From Arcobacter siniprincipis (lineage in GTDB: Bacteria; Campylobacterota; Campylobacteria; Campylobacterales; Arcobacteraceae): DNA of 64,000 nucleotides. Position numbers and translations under genes: made by a program. Below the pieces are notes generated by a model. It was not told the origin of the DNA. It saw only the letters and a list, made by a program, of their open reading frames with translations, and ran no database searches. Positions 52,240 through 63,500 of the stretch are shown here, piece after piece. Every line of letters starts with the position of its first letter. Within the stretch, counting starts at the first letter, position 1. The stretch lies in NCBI RefSeq assembly GCF_048571125.1, contig NZ_CP182343.1, forward strand, positions 2,542,001 to 2,606,000. Direction: 5' to 3'.

Positions 52240-54339
52240 TTAAAATGTTCTTTTTATATTGATAGTGAATTTTCTAGGTTCACCAGAGAAAATTCTATTA
52301 TCTTCTCTACCTGATTCATAATACTTTTTATCTGTTATATTTTCAATATTTAATGAGAAATCCCAATCATTTATTGAATAATATGCTCCCACATCAACTC
52401 TTGCATATGATGGTAACTCTACTCTTTTTGCTACAGCTGAATTTGTATATATTTTATCTCTATATGATATTCCTGTTGATAATCCAAGTCTTCCATCATA
52501 TATTTTTTTGGGAATATTATATCTAGTAAATATATATGCAGTAACCTCAGGAGTAAGAGCTTGTGTATTTCCAACAAATTTTCCAGATACATATTTTGCT
52601 TTATTATAGGCATACCCTGATTTAAACTGCCAATTAGCAGTAGGTAACCATTGAACTTCTAGTTCTACACCCTTACTTTCTACTTCACCTGAAATTTCAT
52701 AAAAATCAGTTCTTGAAATCTGTTCAGCTACATTTTTTTTATTTATTTTATAAAAAGAAATTCCTGTATTAAACTCTTTACTTACATTAATTTTAGTTCC
52801 AATTTCATATTGTTTTGATTTTTCAGTATCTAAGAAGTTACCAGAAGTATCAGTCCTTTCAGCACTACTAGGATCATAACTTTGTGCTAAACTTCCATAC
52901 ACTGAAAAGACATCATTAATATTGTAAATTGCCCCTATAGAACCAACAAAATCTCTCGATTTTTTTATTTTATCAGGTGATACACAAGGTCCTCTTGAAC
53001 ACTCAAAATCAATTTTTGTTCTATCCACTCTAGCAGAGCCGACAAGAGTAAATTTATCGGTTAGACTTATTTTATCTTGTAAATATACTCCTGTGCTAAA
53101 ATATTGAGTTTTTCTTCTATCTTTTTGCTTAATAACAGCAGTTCCCCCATGAATAGGATTATAGATATTTATATTTGGAGTTACAAAACCTCCTTGAGCA
53201 ATTCTATCATAATCAGTTTTTCTATAATTTCCAGCTAATCCAAAAGTCAAACTATGTTTCATATCTGCAATAATTGTATCAAGATTTAGATTTGTATCAA
53301 AGCTATGCCAATCCCTTTCATTGTATTGATGTCTATTTCTTCTTCTTAGTGTTGTATCTGATGCAGTTACTCCTTGTTTTACTTCATTATTTTCATAAAG
53401 TTTTCTTTCATCTGTATGAAATACACTTCTCCAGTCAAAATTAAAGAAAAGATTATCACTAATATAATGATCTAAATTAATATCAAAAGCTTTTCCTTCA
53501 TCATTATCATAGTCATCTGATTCTTGATAAACCGTATTTAAACTAGCAGCTGTTGATATATCATGATTTGCTACAAATAATCCATCATCTGCACTTCCAT
53601 CTTCATGTCCATATTCCATTGCAACTAATAAAGAGGTATTATCACTAGCATTCCATAACAAACTTGGATAGATGTAAAGATTCTTAAAATCAACATTATC
53701 TCTATAAGAATTTAATTTTTCCCCAACCGCAATAAATCTATAAAATAAATTTTCAGTAATAGGTCCCGTTGTATCTAGTGTAGTAGTTATACCATTATCA
53801 CTTCCAAATTTAGAAACTCCATTTGACATGTATGTTTGAAGTGATGTTTCTAAAGTAGTTTTTTGCTCTGACTGGGGTCGTTTACTTACTATATTAACCA
53901 ATCCTCCTGGTGCCATCGAACCATATAATACTGCTGCTGGACCTTTTACTACTTCTATTCTTTCTACATTTGCAGTTGAAGGTGAGCCCATTCTACTTAT
54001 AAGTCCTGACATACCATTTACTTTGATATTTTCTAAAGAAAGGTCAAATCCACGAATCATTATGGCATCTGCATTCTTCCCAACTTTTGTTACTCCTGTT
54101 GTATAATCAAAGGTATCTTCTATTCTTTGAGCTTGTAAATCATCTATTAAAGTTCCCTTTGTAACAGAAACTGTGTAAGGTGTTTTTTTATCACTTGACT
54201 CACCTTTCATACTTGAAGAAGAGTTCTGTTCAAAATATGACTCTTGAGCTCCTTGTACTACAACTGTGTCTAATTGATCTGCAAAAGTTAATCCTTGAGA
54301 AACAACTAAAGACATTGCAATAACTAATCTTTTTTTCAT
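52240..54339 (-). CDS. TonB-dependent siderophore receptor
   Basis: This is an outer-membrane receptor of about 699 residues. The start is set at 54339: an AAAAGGA site precedes ATG and gives the signal peptide MKKRLVIAMSLVVSQGLTFA. A longer in-frame start at 54438 would add an unlikely 33-residue hydrophobic leader and cover the Fur-like site. After the signal come a plug domain (IEVVKGPAAVLYGSMAPGGLVNIVSKRP-type residues near 125-155) and a 22-strand-type barrel ending in FTINIKRTF with terminal Phe. It belongs to the FhuA/FpvA siderophore group; the siderophore is unknown. No TonB/ExbBD genes are in the window. Confidence 0.93.
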   Translation of the reverse strand: MKKRLVIAMSLVVSQGLTFADQLDTVVVQGAQESYFEQNSSSSMKGESSDKKTPYTVSVTKGTLIDDLQAQRIEDTFDYTTGVTKVGKNADAIMIRGFDLSLENIKVNGMSGLISRMGSPSTANVERIEVVKGPAAVLYGSMAPGGLVNIVSKRPQSEQKTTLETSLQTYMSNGVSKFGSDNGITTTLDTTGPITENLFYRFIAVGEKLNSYRDNVDFKNLYIYPSLLWNASDNTSLLVAMEYGHEDGSADDGLFVANHDISTAASLNTVYQESDDYDNDEGKAFDINLDHYISDNLFFNFDWRSVFHTDERKLYENNEVKQGVTASDTTLRRRNRHQYNERDWHSFDTNLNLDTIIADMKHSLTFGLAGNYRKTDYDRIAQGGFVTPNINIYNPIHGGTAVIKQKDRRKTQYFSTGVYLQDKISLTDKFTLVGSARVDRTKIDFECSRGPCVSPDKIKKSRDFVGSIGAIYNINDVFSVYGSLAQSYDPSSAERTDTSGNFLDTEKSKQYEIGTKINVSKEFNTGISFYKINKKNVAEQISRTDFYEISGEVESKGVELEVQWLPTANWQFKSGYAYNKAKYVSGKFVGNTQALTPEVTAYIFTRYNIPKKIYDGRLGLSTGISYRDKIYTNSAVAKRVELPSYARVDVGAYYSINDWDFSLNIENITDKKYYESGREDNRIFSGEPRKFTINIKRTF

Positions 54340-54429
54340 AATATTCCTTTTAATTTTTAATAAGAGAATAAATATATTCACTAAAGTGGGGAATTGTAAG
54401 AAAATTAATATTAATAGTTTATTAATAGA

Positions 54430-54448
54430 GATTATCATTATTGTTATT
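54430..54448 (-). promoter_or_regulatory. Fur-box-like site upstream of the receptor gene
   Basis: The minus strand reads AATAACAATAATGATAATC, in which two of three NATAAT hexamers of the Fur consensus (GATAATGATAATCATTATC) are present. It lies about 90-110 nt before the receptor ATG. This fits iron repression of the receptor-PepSY-GGCT-Trx-PepSY cluster. It is a by-eye match only. Confidence 0.5.
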
Positions 54449-54462
54449 TATATATAAATAAC
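54443..54462. promoter_or_regulatory. Perfect 20-bp palindrome beside the Fur-like site
   Basis: gttatttatatataaataac reads the same on both strands and overlaps the Fur-like site by six bases. It may be part of the promoter or an operator. Being A/T only except for its ends, it could also be chance. Confidence 0.4.
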
Positions 54463-54486
54463 TAGAAAGTGTTTTTTTAGTAGTTA

Positions 54487-54513
54487 ACTTAAAAGCCAAG
54501 ATAGCTTTTAAGT
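54487..54513 (-). terminator. Hairpin after the dehydrogenase gene
   Basis: A 10-bp stem (ACTTAAAAGC/GCTTTTAAGT, 7-nt loop) lies 8 nt beyond the stop of the 54521-55372 gene. The T-rich run is on the plus strand (TCTCATTTTTATTTTTT), so as a minus-strand terminator it is weak. Confidence 0.4.
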
Positions 54514-54520
54514 CTCATTT

Positions 54521-55372
54521 TTATTTTTTAAATAATTGGTAAATTGATGAGAAATCTTCATCACCCTTACCTAACATCTTCATTTTTGAGAATAACTCTT
54601 TAGGAATAGCTGCACTATATAGTGGTTGATTTAAACTAAAAGCTAAATTTTGAAGCAGATGTAAGTCTTTATTTATTGCACTATTAGAAAAATGTGGTGA
54701 AAAGTCTTCATCAATTAGTTTTTGTGTTTTTGCTTTTAGTACAAGTGATTGACCACCACCCACACCTAAAATTTCTAAAGCTTTAGCTTTTGGAATCTCA
54801 CAACTTTCTGCTAAAGCAGTACACTCTGCAAGTGTTGCCATAAAAGAACCAAGGCATAGATTATTTATAAGTTTCATTTTAGTAGCACTTGAAGGTTTTT
54901 CTAAATAAAATATCTCTTTAGCTATTTTTTCTAGTATTGGTTTTGTATTTTCAAAAACTTCTTTTTTACCTGAACTTACAACTGTCAATTCACCTTTTAA
55001 TGCTGGTGCAACACTACCAAAAACTGGGTTTTCTAGATAGTTACCACCTAAAGTATTTACTGCTTCATGGAACTTTAAAACATCTTCATAATGATTTGTA
55101 GTCAAATCAATTATTGTCTTACCTTTTAACTCTTCACTTAAAAGTCCATCATGCATTGAAAAGATATTATTAACAGCTGGGGAATCAAACAAACACATAA
55201 AAATAATATCACATTTAGTTAATAACTCCTTTGGTGAACTTGCAATTTCATAACCCAAATCTTTTATTTTCTCAGTATTTCTATTATAAACAATAAGTTC
55301 TTCACCAACATCACTTAGTCTTGTGGCTATTGCTTTTCCTAAGTTTCCAAGTCCTATAAATCCTATTGACAT
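54521..55372 (-). CDS. NAD(P)-dependent beta-hydroxyacid dehydrogenase-family oxidoreductase
   Basis: This is a 283-residue Rossmann enzyme with IGFIGLGNLGKAIA at 3-16 (GxGxxG), a binding loop MCLFDSPAVNNIF near 66-78, the substrate motif NPVFGSVAPALKGEL near 115-130 and catalytic K in KLINNLCLGS near 170. It belongs to the 3-hydroxyisobutyrate dehydrogenase/glyoxylate reductase/GLYR1 group. Substrate is not predictable. The start is ATG behind AGGAG, with two TATAAT-like boxes upstream at 55398 and 55409. Confidence 0.88.
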   Translation of the reverse strand: MSIGFIGLGNLGKAIATRLSDVGEELIVYNRNTEKIKDLGYEIASSPKELLTKCDIIFMCLFDSPAVNNIFSMHDGLLSEELKGKTIIDLTTNHYEDVLKFHEAVNTLGGNYLENPVFGSVAPALKGELTVVSSGKKEVFENTKPILEKIAKEIFYLEKPSSATKMKLINNLCLGSFMATLAECTALAESCEIPKAKALEILGVGGGQSLVLKAKTQKLIDEDFSPHFSNSAINKDLHLLQNLAFSLNQPLYSAAIPKELFSKMKMLGKGDEDFSSIYQLFKK

Positions 55373-55397
55373 TATTTCTCCTAATTCTTTTAGGACT

Positions 55398-55414
55398 ATT
55401 ATAAGGATATTATA
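55398..55414 (-). promoter_or_regulatory. Two TATAAT boxes upstream of the dehydrogenase gene
   Basis: TATAAT occurs at 55403-55398 and 55414-55409 on the minus strand, 25-42 nt before the ATG at 55372. Either could serve as the -10; no -35 is clear. Confidence 0.35.
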
Positions 55415-55459
55415 TTAAATAAAGATGATATTTTTAAATTGAGTTAAAAGAAGTTTGAA

Positions 55460-55479
55460 AAGATGAGTTGCCTCATCTT
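55460..55479 (-). terminator. Terminator of tkt
   Basis: An 8-bp stem (AAGATGAG/CTCATCTT) with a GCAA tetraloop on the minus strand is followed by TTC and T-rich sequence. It sits 5 nt beyond the tkt stop. The GNRA-type loop adds stability. Confidence 0.65.
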
Positions 55480-55484
55480 CTCTT

Positions 55485-57398
55485 TTATTTTAAGTCAGCT
55501 AAGATTTTAGCTTTTAGTTTTGGAATTGTAAATCCAAATTGTTCAAATAATTCATTTGCAGGACCAGATGCACCAAAAGTATCCATACCGTAAACCACAT
55601 CGGCAAATTTATAGTACTCTAAACCTCTAGCCGCCTCTACAGCAAATACTTTTGTATTTGGATCAATGATTGTATCAATATATGTTTTATCTTGTTCTAC
55701 AAGTAAATCATAACAAGGAACAGAAACAATATTTGCAATTACACCCTCTTCTTCAAGTGCACATCCAGTTTGTAATGCAAGCATCAATTCACTTCCTGAT
55801 GCCATAATTGTAACAGTTGCATTTTCTCTTTTCTTAACTAAATATCCACCATTTGCAACTTCACCAAAGGCTCTATCATCTTTTAGTACTTTTAATCCTT
55901 GTCTTGAACAAACAAAAGCACTAGGAGCATTTAATTTTAATGCCACTTTCCAAGAAGCAACATTTTCAGTAGCATCTGCTGGTCTAAATACATAAAAGTT
56001 TGGTAATGCTCTAAATTGAGTTAAGTGTTCAATTGGTTGGTGAGTTGGTCCATCTTCTCCAACACCAATAGAATCGTGAGTCCAAACAAAATGTTGTGGA
56101 ATAGAAGCCAGTGCTGCAAGTCTAGCTGCTGGTTTTAAATAATCACTAAACACAAAAAATGTAGCAGAAAATACTCTAAATAATCCATATAAATTCATCG
56201 CATTACAAATAGATGCCATAGCGTGTTCTTTAATACCAAAGTGGATATTTTTACCAGTTGGGAAATCACCAGCACCTTTTAATTCTGTTTTATTAGATGG
56301 TGCTAAATCTGCACTTCCACCTATAAACCCAGGAATAGCTTGTGAAATAGCATTTAAAATTTTATGATTTGAATCTCTTGTAGCAACACTTGTATCTGCT
56401 TCAAATTCAGGATAATCAATAGAATCAAAATCAGGATTTTGCAACATCTCTATTTTCTCTTTTGATTGGGCACTTAAAGAAACATTCCAAGCTTTTTCAA
56501 TCAATGACCCAGTTGTAGTTTTATCAAAAGCAGCTCTTACTTCATCAGATACAAAAAATGAATCTTCTGGATTGAATCCAGCTTTTACTTTAGAAGCAGC
56601 AATTTCATCAGCACCTAAAGGAGCACCATGTGTATGGTGACTTCCTTCCATAGTAGCAGCACCTTTCCCAATAGCAGTTTTTGCTATGATAAGTACTGGT
56701 TTTGTAGCAGTTTTTGCTTTTACAAGAGCTTCATCAATTTGAGTAAAATCATGACCATTGATTTCTAATACTTCAAAGTCAATAGCTTCAAATCTTTTTT
56801 TAACATCTTCACTCCAAGCAATAGAAGTATCACCTTCGATTGTAATAGAGTTTGAATCATAAATAATAACTAAATTATCAAGTCCTAAATGCCCAGCTGT
56901 TGCTGTTGCTTCATAAGAAAGACCTTCTTGTAAATCCCCATCTCCACATAAACAGAAAACTTTGTGATTGATTACATCTTCACTTAAAACATTTTTTGCA
57001 TATTTACTTGCCATTGCAAATCCAACTGCATTTGCAATACCTTGTCCTAATGGTCCAGTTGTAATCTCTACACCATGAGTATGTCCATATTCTGGATGCC
57101 CTGGAGTTTTTGAATTTGTTTGTCTAAAGTTTTTGATATCTTCAATACTTACATCAAACCCCCAAAGATGTAATAATGAATAAACTAATCCAGTAGCATG
57201 ACCACCTGAAAAAACTAATCTATCTCTATTTAGCCACTTTGAATTTGCTGGGTTTACATTTAAATGTTTACTCAATACCGTTGCAATGTCAGCAAGTCCC
57301 ATAGGTGCACCTGGGTGTCCTGAGTTTGCTTTTTGAACCATATCTGAAGCCAAGAATCTGATTGTATCCGCTTGTTTTTGAAGTAAATTATTTGACAT
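55485..57398 (-). CDS. tkt: Transketolase
   Basis: Transketolase moves two-carbon units in the pentose phosphate pathway using thiamine diphosphate. The 637 residues include SGHPGAPMGLADI near 25-37, GPLGQGIANAVG near 112-123, the ThDP motif GDGDLQEGLSYEA...N near 150-180, and the pyrimidine domain with FGIKEHAMA and RxxD THDSIGVGEDGPTHQPIEHL. It starts at ATG behind AGGAAAG, with TATAAT at 57441-57446. It ends in a GCAA hairpin and is not clearly linked to neighbours. Confidence 0.98.
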   Translation of the reverse strand: MSNNLLQKQADTIRFLASDMVQKANSGHPGAPMGLADIATVLSKHLNVNPANSKWLNRDRLVFSGGHATGLVYSLLHLWGFDVSIEDIKNFRQTNSKTPGHPEYGHTHGVEITTGPLGQGIANAVGFAMASKYAKNVLSEDVINHKVFCLCGDGDLQEGLSYEATATAGHLGLDNLVIIYDSNSITIEGDTSIAWSEDVKKRFEAIDFEVLEINGHDFTQIDEALVKAKTATKPVLIIAKTAIGKGAATMEGSHHTHGAPLGADEIAASKVKAGFNPEDSFFVSDEVRAAFDKTTTGSLIEKAWNVSLSAQSKEKIEMLQNPDFDSIDYPEFEADTSVATRDSNHKILNAISQAIPGFIGGSADLAPSNKTELKGAGDFPTGKNIHFGIKEHAMASICNAMNLYGLFRVFSATFFVFSDYLKPAARLAALASIPQHFVWTHDSIGVGEDGPTHQPIEHLTQFRALPNFYVFRPADATENVASWKVALKLNAPSAFVCSRQGLKVLKDDRAFGEVANGGYLVKKRENATVTIMASGSELMLALQTGCALEEEGVIANIVSVPCYDLLVEQDKTYIDTIIDPNTKVFAVEAARGLEYYKFADVVYGMDTFGASGPANELFEQFGFTIPKLKAKILADLK

Positions 57399-57440
57399 AT
57401 CTTTCCTACTGTGTTGTGAGTTTTAAATTGTATTTTGCGG

Positions 57441-57446
57441 ATTATA
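57441..57446 (-). promoter_or_regulatory. Candidate -10 box of tkt
   Basis: The minus strand reads AGTTATAATCCGC, with TATAAT 42 nt before the tkt ATG. The spacer also holds the adhesin terminator hairpin. Confidence 0.5.
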
Positions 57447-57472
57447 ACTAATTTTTAATAAAGATAAAATTT

Positions 57473-57500
57473 GTAGAAAAGAGAAGTCTCTCTTTTCTAC
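57473..57500 (-). terminator. Terminator of the giant adhesin gene
   Basis: A 12-bp perfect stem (GTAGAAAAGAGA/TCTCTTTTCTAC) with a 4-nt loop lies 6 nt after the adhesin stop. Minus-strand sequence after it is AAATTTTATC, while the plus side has TTTTTATT. It probably ends the adhesin transcript. Confidence 0.65.
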
Positions 57501-57506
57501 TTTTTA

Positions 57507-60500
57507 TTACACATCAGGAGTAACTGAAACATCATCGTCAATTAAGACTTTTACATTTGATGTTCCAACTGTTCCTTGGTAAACATTAAATGTCTCTCCA
57601 TCTATAGTCTCAGTACCTTGATTAGTCCAATTTGATTTATCATCAAAGGTAACTTTATCATCACTATCACCAAAGATTTTTAACTCATGATTCTCATCTG
57701 TAATATCTAAAATATCATCTAGATTTATATTCATCTCTTGTGCATGATTATTAGTTAAATCTATATTTTCGATATTTTTTATTTCTGTATGTTTTAAAAT
57801 ATCTTCTAGGTCAATCGTATCATTATTCATAATTAATGTGTCATTACCTGTTCCACCATCTATTGATTTCTCAGTTCCATTAAATACAATAGTGTCATCT
57901 CCTGCACCTGCATCAATAATATCAGCGCCACCTTTTCCATCTATATGTTCATTGGCATCAGTTCCTGTGATAGTATTTGCATGTTCATCACCCTCAATTG
58001 AAATTTTTGCAGATGTTGTTACAGTTGCTTGAGCATCATTTTCTGATTCTGTTGATGTTACACTCGCAGTCATTGAATTAACTTCACTTGACTCTAAATG
58101 TTTTGTAGAAACAAAAGTAAATTCTTCTTCTTTTGCATCTTCAATTGGTAACTGAACTGTTCCACCACTTACATCATATACATTTCCACTACTATCTTTA
58201 ACAGATGTTATAGTATCAGGAATATTGTCTAATGTTACTTTTGATAAAGATTCACTTCCATCAACATCAGATAACAGTGCAGCTAAAGTAATAGTATAAT
58301 TATATACTGTTGTAGATAATGGTGAAGTATTAAATACACTAGCATCTCCTTTAACTACTCCATCACTACATTTGATATTTTCGAAATTTGAAATTTTATT
58401 TTGAATATTATCTTCATTTTTATAATAATCATTAATAGTATAACCTTTTAGATATATAGAGTCGTTACCTTCTCCTCCATCTATTTTTACCCAGTCAAGA
58501 TAACTACCTACTTTATCTTTAATAGTAATAAAGTCATCGCCTTTTCCTAAATCAATATTTCCGTTTAATATAACATCATCTCCAACATTAACTACATCAT
58601 CTCCATCAAAAGTACCTAACCAACCTTTTACATCATTTTTTATATTTACATAATCATTACTATTAGTATAACTTTCACCATAAAGTGAAGAATCCCATTT
58701 CTCATAATTATAATTATTTTCAATTTCTTGAGAACCATTATCTTCTACACTAAAATACAGGCTTGGTGCACTTGCAACATTATCAATAGTATTTGTAATA
58801 TTAATATTGACATCGAAACTTGTAGTATCACCATCTTCATCACTTGCATTAACTGTAAATGATTCTTTATCTTCAACTATATCTTTATTTGTACCACTAT
58901 AACTATATTCACCTGTTTCAAAATTAAATTTAAGTGTTCCACCTGCACTTGTATTAAGAGATAAAACATTATCAGTTGCCTCAGATACAGTATGAGTAAC
59001 ACCATCAACTACAATAGAGTTAATTGTTTTCTCACCATCTCCACCTGTAATATTATCTGATACATCTCCATGTATAGTTGATTCAACAGTATTTTGTAGA
59101 GTTACATCCAAATCATCTGCATCATTTACAATAATTACATCATTATCTGAGTTAGATATTTCTTCTAAATAAGTAGTTATTGAATTATCTCCAATCCCAA
59201 TAGAATATGCTTTATCAAAACCTAAATCTTTCCATTGTGTTGCAATATCATCATTTACAGAAGAAAGACTATATCCATTACCATCTCTATAGTATGTTCC
59301 ATTATATTCACTCATTCCATATGTTGGTTTTCCATCAGATACAAAATAAGAAATAGTCTCTCCATTTAGTGGTGCTGGATTGTCTTTTAAACTATTAATT
59401 ACTTTTAATAAAGCGTCATCATAATTAGTTCCACCATCTGCTTGTAAGTTATTTATTAAATTAATTGCAGTGTTTGCATCTAACCATACTTCACCCCCAC
59501 TTGATAAAGTATTTCCATAATCACCAAATGTTGTAAGTAAAACTTTCACATTACCTGCATCATCATAGTTATTTATCATATTGATAATTGATTGTTTTGC
59601 AAGTGCTAATTTATTATCATCAGCCATGCTATTAGATATATCTATAGTAATTGCAAGATTTACATTTACTTGCCCAAAATCCAATGTTTTTGATTCATCT
59701 TCACTATAAACCAATGCATCACTATCAGTTGATTCTTTATAGTTTGTTCCATCTTCATTATCATTTGTTTCTGTTGCTCTTGCTGTGATACCTAAATCTA
59801 TATTTTCTGTTCCTTTTGGAACTGTCATTTTGATGCTATCACTTATATCTTTTGTACCATCAGGTAAATTAACAGTCCATGTTCCATCATTATTATTTGT
59901 TAATGTATAAGATGAATTTGAAGAAGTAAATTCTGCACCTTCTGGAAGATTTGTTATTGTAACTGTTAAACTTTCACTTCCATCAACATCATTTAGTGCT
60001 GCATTAAAATCAACATTATATTCTTCAGTTGTTTCTATGGTTCCACTATCTTTATCTGATTCAAATACAACATTTTCAATATTTTTCACAACAAATTTAG
60101 AGCCTTGTAATGTTCCATTTCCATCAACTTCATATATAGTGAATTCTTTATTTTTATAACCTTCTGGGTCTTTGTTCATTTGAACATACTCTTCCCAGCT
60201 AATTAAGTGGTCTTCTCCTTGGTCAACACCAACTGATACTTTATAATCTTCCATTTTTCCAGAAAAGTGAAGAGTGTCTTGACCTTTTCCACCATCAATT
60301 ATTGTATTTATATTAAAGTTTACATCACTATCTGAAGATAAATTGATAGTATCATTTCCATCTCCTAAATCAACTCTTGTATCTTGTACATTTCCATTAA
60401 ACTGTACAACATCATCACCTGAACCTGTTGATACAGTATTGCCATCACTATTATTTCCAACAATTAAAGTATCATTTCCACTACCTGTACTCACATTACT

Positions 60501-63500
60501 TCTATTTAATGATTCACCCACACTTATAGTATTGTTTCCATCACCTAGATTTAAAGTTGTTTCATTTGTCCCTTGATTTACTATAAAGGTATCATTCCCT
60601 GCACCAGATTGTGTTGAACCTTGATTTAGACTTCCTGCAACTGTATAAGTATTATTACCTTCACCTAATTGAACATTTGCACTTGAACTTTGATTAACAA
60701 CTACTTTATCATCTCCATCTCCAGTGTTGATATTTTTTCCATTATTTAAACTTTGGAATTCTAATGTGTCATTTCCTTTATCTGTAGTTATACTTGATGC
60801 ATTTACATTTTGATAATCTTTTACAATATCATTTGTTCCTGAATAATTAAGATTGCTATCTAAATTTCCATCTTTACCTGTACCTTCATGTGGTGCTTGT
60901 AATACATCTAAACTATCAGAATTTGAATTTCCACTTCCATTTCCACCTTGGTTATGTTCACCACTTGTAGACTCAATTTTTGTAACATTTATACTTGCAG
61001 TTGGTGCATCTGCAACTGCTTTAATATTTATATCTGTCGTATAATCTACATCTTTAAATGTACCCTCTCCATCACCAATTTGGAATTTGAAACTTACATC
61101 ATTATCACTATCTTCTTTTGGAACATATACCAAGTTTCCTGCTGCTACATTTGCTAAAGATATAACTTGTCCAGAATTAACTTCTATTTGTGTATCATGA
61201 GTAATAACATGACTATTACCATTTGCATCTATTACTGTTTCACCTTTATGAACAGTTAAATATAAAGTACCTTCACTTGGAATCTCTGTAACTTTAAACT
61301 CTTTTACTCCAGTACCAATATCACCAAAATCAGTCTCAGTTAATACATAAGTTTGATCTTCATTTATATTAATAACATCATCTGTAGATTTAAAGTCATC
61401 TTTAAATGAATCACTTAAATCAAAAGATTCACTAGCCGTATTTACTTTTTCATAGTTTCCGCCAATTATCTCTTTTACTTGAATATCAACATTTGATAAA
61501 TCAGGAAAATCTTTTGCATCAAGAGTAAGAGTACCTCTTCCTGTAGCATTTAAATCTACTTCATACTCTTGTCCATTAACTTCTACAATTGCTGTTGCTT
61601 TTCCTTGTGGAGGATAATCTTCATCAATTTGAATATTAAATGTAATTTTCCCATCTGTTGTGCTAATATTTGTAACCTCAGGATCAATTACTTCTGTATA
61701 TGAAATTTCATGTATCAAATAATCATCTTGTTCATTTGGAGCACTAAATTCTACATTATCAAAAGCCATAGGTTTACCATTTGCATCTGGAAATTCAAAT
61801 GTATAAGCAAGATCAATTCTATCAGTCCCACCTTGTGCAGGAACTTCTTTTAATAGATTATTATTCATATCAAAATATCTAACAACAGCATCAACATCAC
61901 TACCACCACCTGAAACAGTGGCATAGCCTATTTGTACTCCATCATTTGAAAATGTCATTTGCGCAGTTTCTTGATTATTTCTCCAAGCAAAAGAAACATC
62001 TAAAGAATTAACATCATTTGTAAAATCAAAAACAATCTTTTCATCATGTCCTAATTCACTATCTTCATTTGTATACCATGCAGTTCCTTTTACACCTAAA
62101 CCTGCTGGATCATTTTTAATATATACATCAGTTTCATTTCCATCACGATTATATGCGGTAGCTGTAACTCCCGTTCCATCTTGATTTACAGTTGTTACAT
62201 CAATAATCTTAGGCGCAGTTGCTACCGCATCAATTGTTATATCTATAGGAGTTATTGTATCATCTATATCTGCTGTTACTGTATTTGTATTTGGTGTTAA
62301 TTTCTCAAAGTTTCCACCCTCTACACTTGTAATTGAATTATCTAATGTACTTGCATCTTTATATACATCTTCTGTATTTGGATTTGTTACTTCTAGTGTT
62401 CCTGTACTTCCTTCAGTAATTGTAATATCACCAAGTTTTGTATGTATTACTACTGGTGTATCACCTGCTACTACTGGGTTTGACAAGGTTGCTGTAAATG
62501 TTACTGTTCCTGCTGCCTCATTTGTATCTGTTGCACTTAAACTTACTGTTGTCTCATCAGCTGTTGGCTCTGTTACAGTTGTTTTTGCGGTATCACTTGT
62601 ATCTAGGTTTTCATAATTTCCACCAGTAGTTCCTGTGATTGATACTGTCTCTGTTTTTCCATCTGTTTGTCCATATACATCATCAGCACTTGCTACTGTT
62701 ACACTTCCAGTAGTTTCTCCAGCTTTAATTGTTATCTCTGATCCATTACTTAATGTGATTACTAAATCTGTCTCTGGTTTATGATCTACACTTGCAGTAT
62801 ATGTTATATCTTCACCTGCTTCTACACTCTCTGTTGCAGTAAGTGTTACTGTTGTATCATCTATTGTATCATCTATATCTGCTGTTACTGTATTTGTATT
62901 TGGTGTTAATTTCTCAAAGTTTCCACCCTCTACACTTGTAATTGAATTATCTAATGTACTTGCATCTTTATATACATCTTCTGTATTTGGATTTGTTACT
63001 TCTAGTGTTCCTGTACTTCCTTCAGTAATTGTAATATCACCAAGTTTTGTATGTATTACTACTGGTGTATCACCTGCTACTACTGGGTTTGACAAGGTTG
63101 CTGTAAATGTTACTGTTCCTGCTGCCTCATTTGTATCTGTTGCACTTAAACTTACTGTTGTCTCATCAGCTGTTGGCTCTGTTACAGTTGTTTTTGCGGT
63201 ATCACTTGTATCTAGGTTTTCATAATTTCCACCAGTAGTTCCTGTGATTGATACTGTCTCTGTTTTTCCATCTGTTTGTCCATATACATCATCAGCACTT
63301 GCTACTGTTACACTTCCAGTAGTTTCTCCAGCTTTAATTGTTATCTCTGATCCATTACTTAATGTGATTACTAAATCTGTCTCTGGTTTATGATCTACAC
63401 TTGCAGTATATGTTATATCTTCACCTGCTTCTACACTCTCTGTTGCAGTAAGTGTTACTGTTGTATCATCTATTGTATCATCTATATCTGCTGTTACTGT

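Noticed and set aside
54340..54438. A 33-codon N-terminal extension of the TonB-dependent receptor
   Set aside because: It has no ribosome site, covers the Fur-like site, and puts a hydrophobic stretch before a normal signal peptide that has its own AAAAGGA-ATG.
60343..60576. Short plus-strand frames within the adhesin
   Set aside because: All are antisense to Gly/Asp/Asn repeats and show no initiation signals or families.
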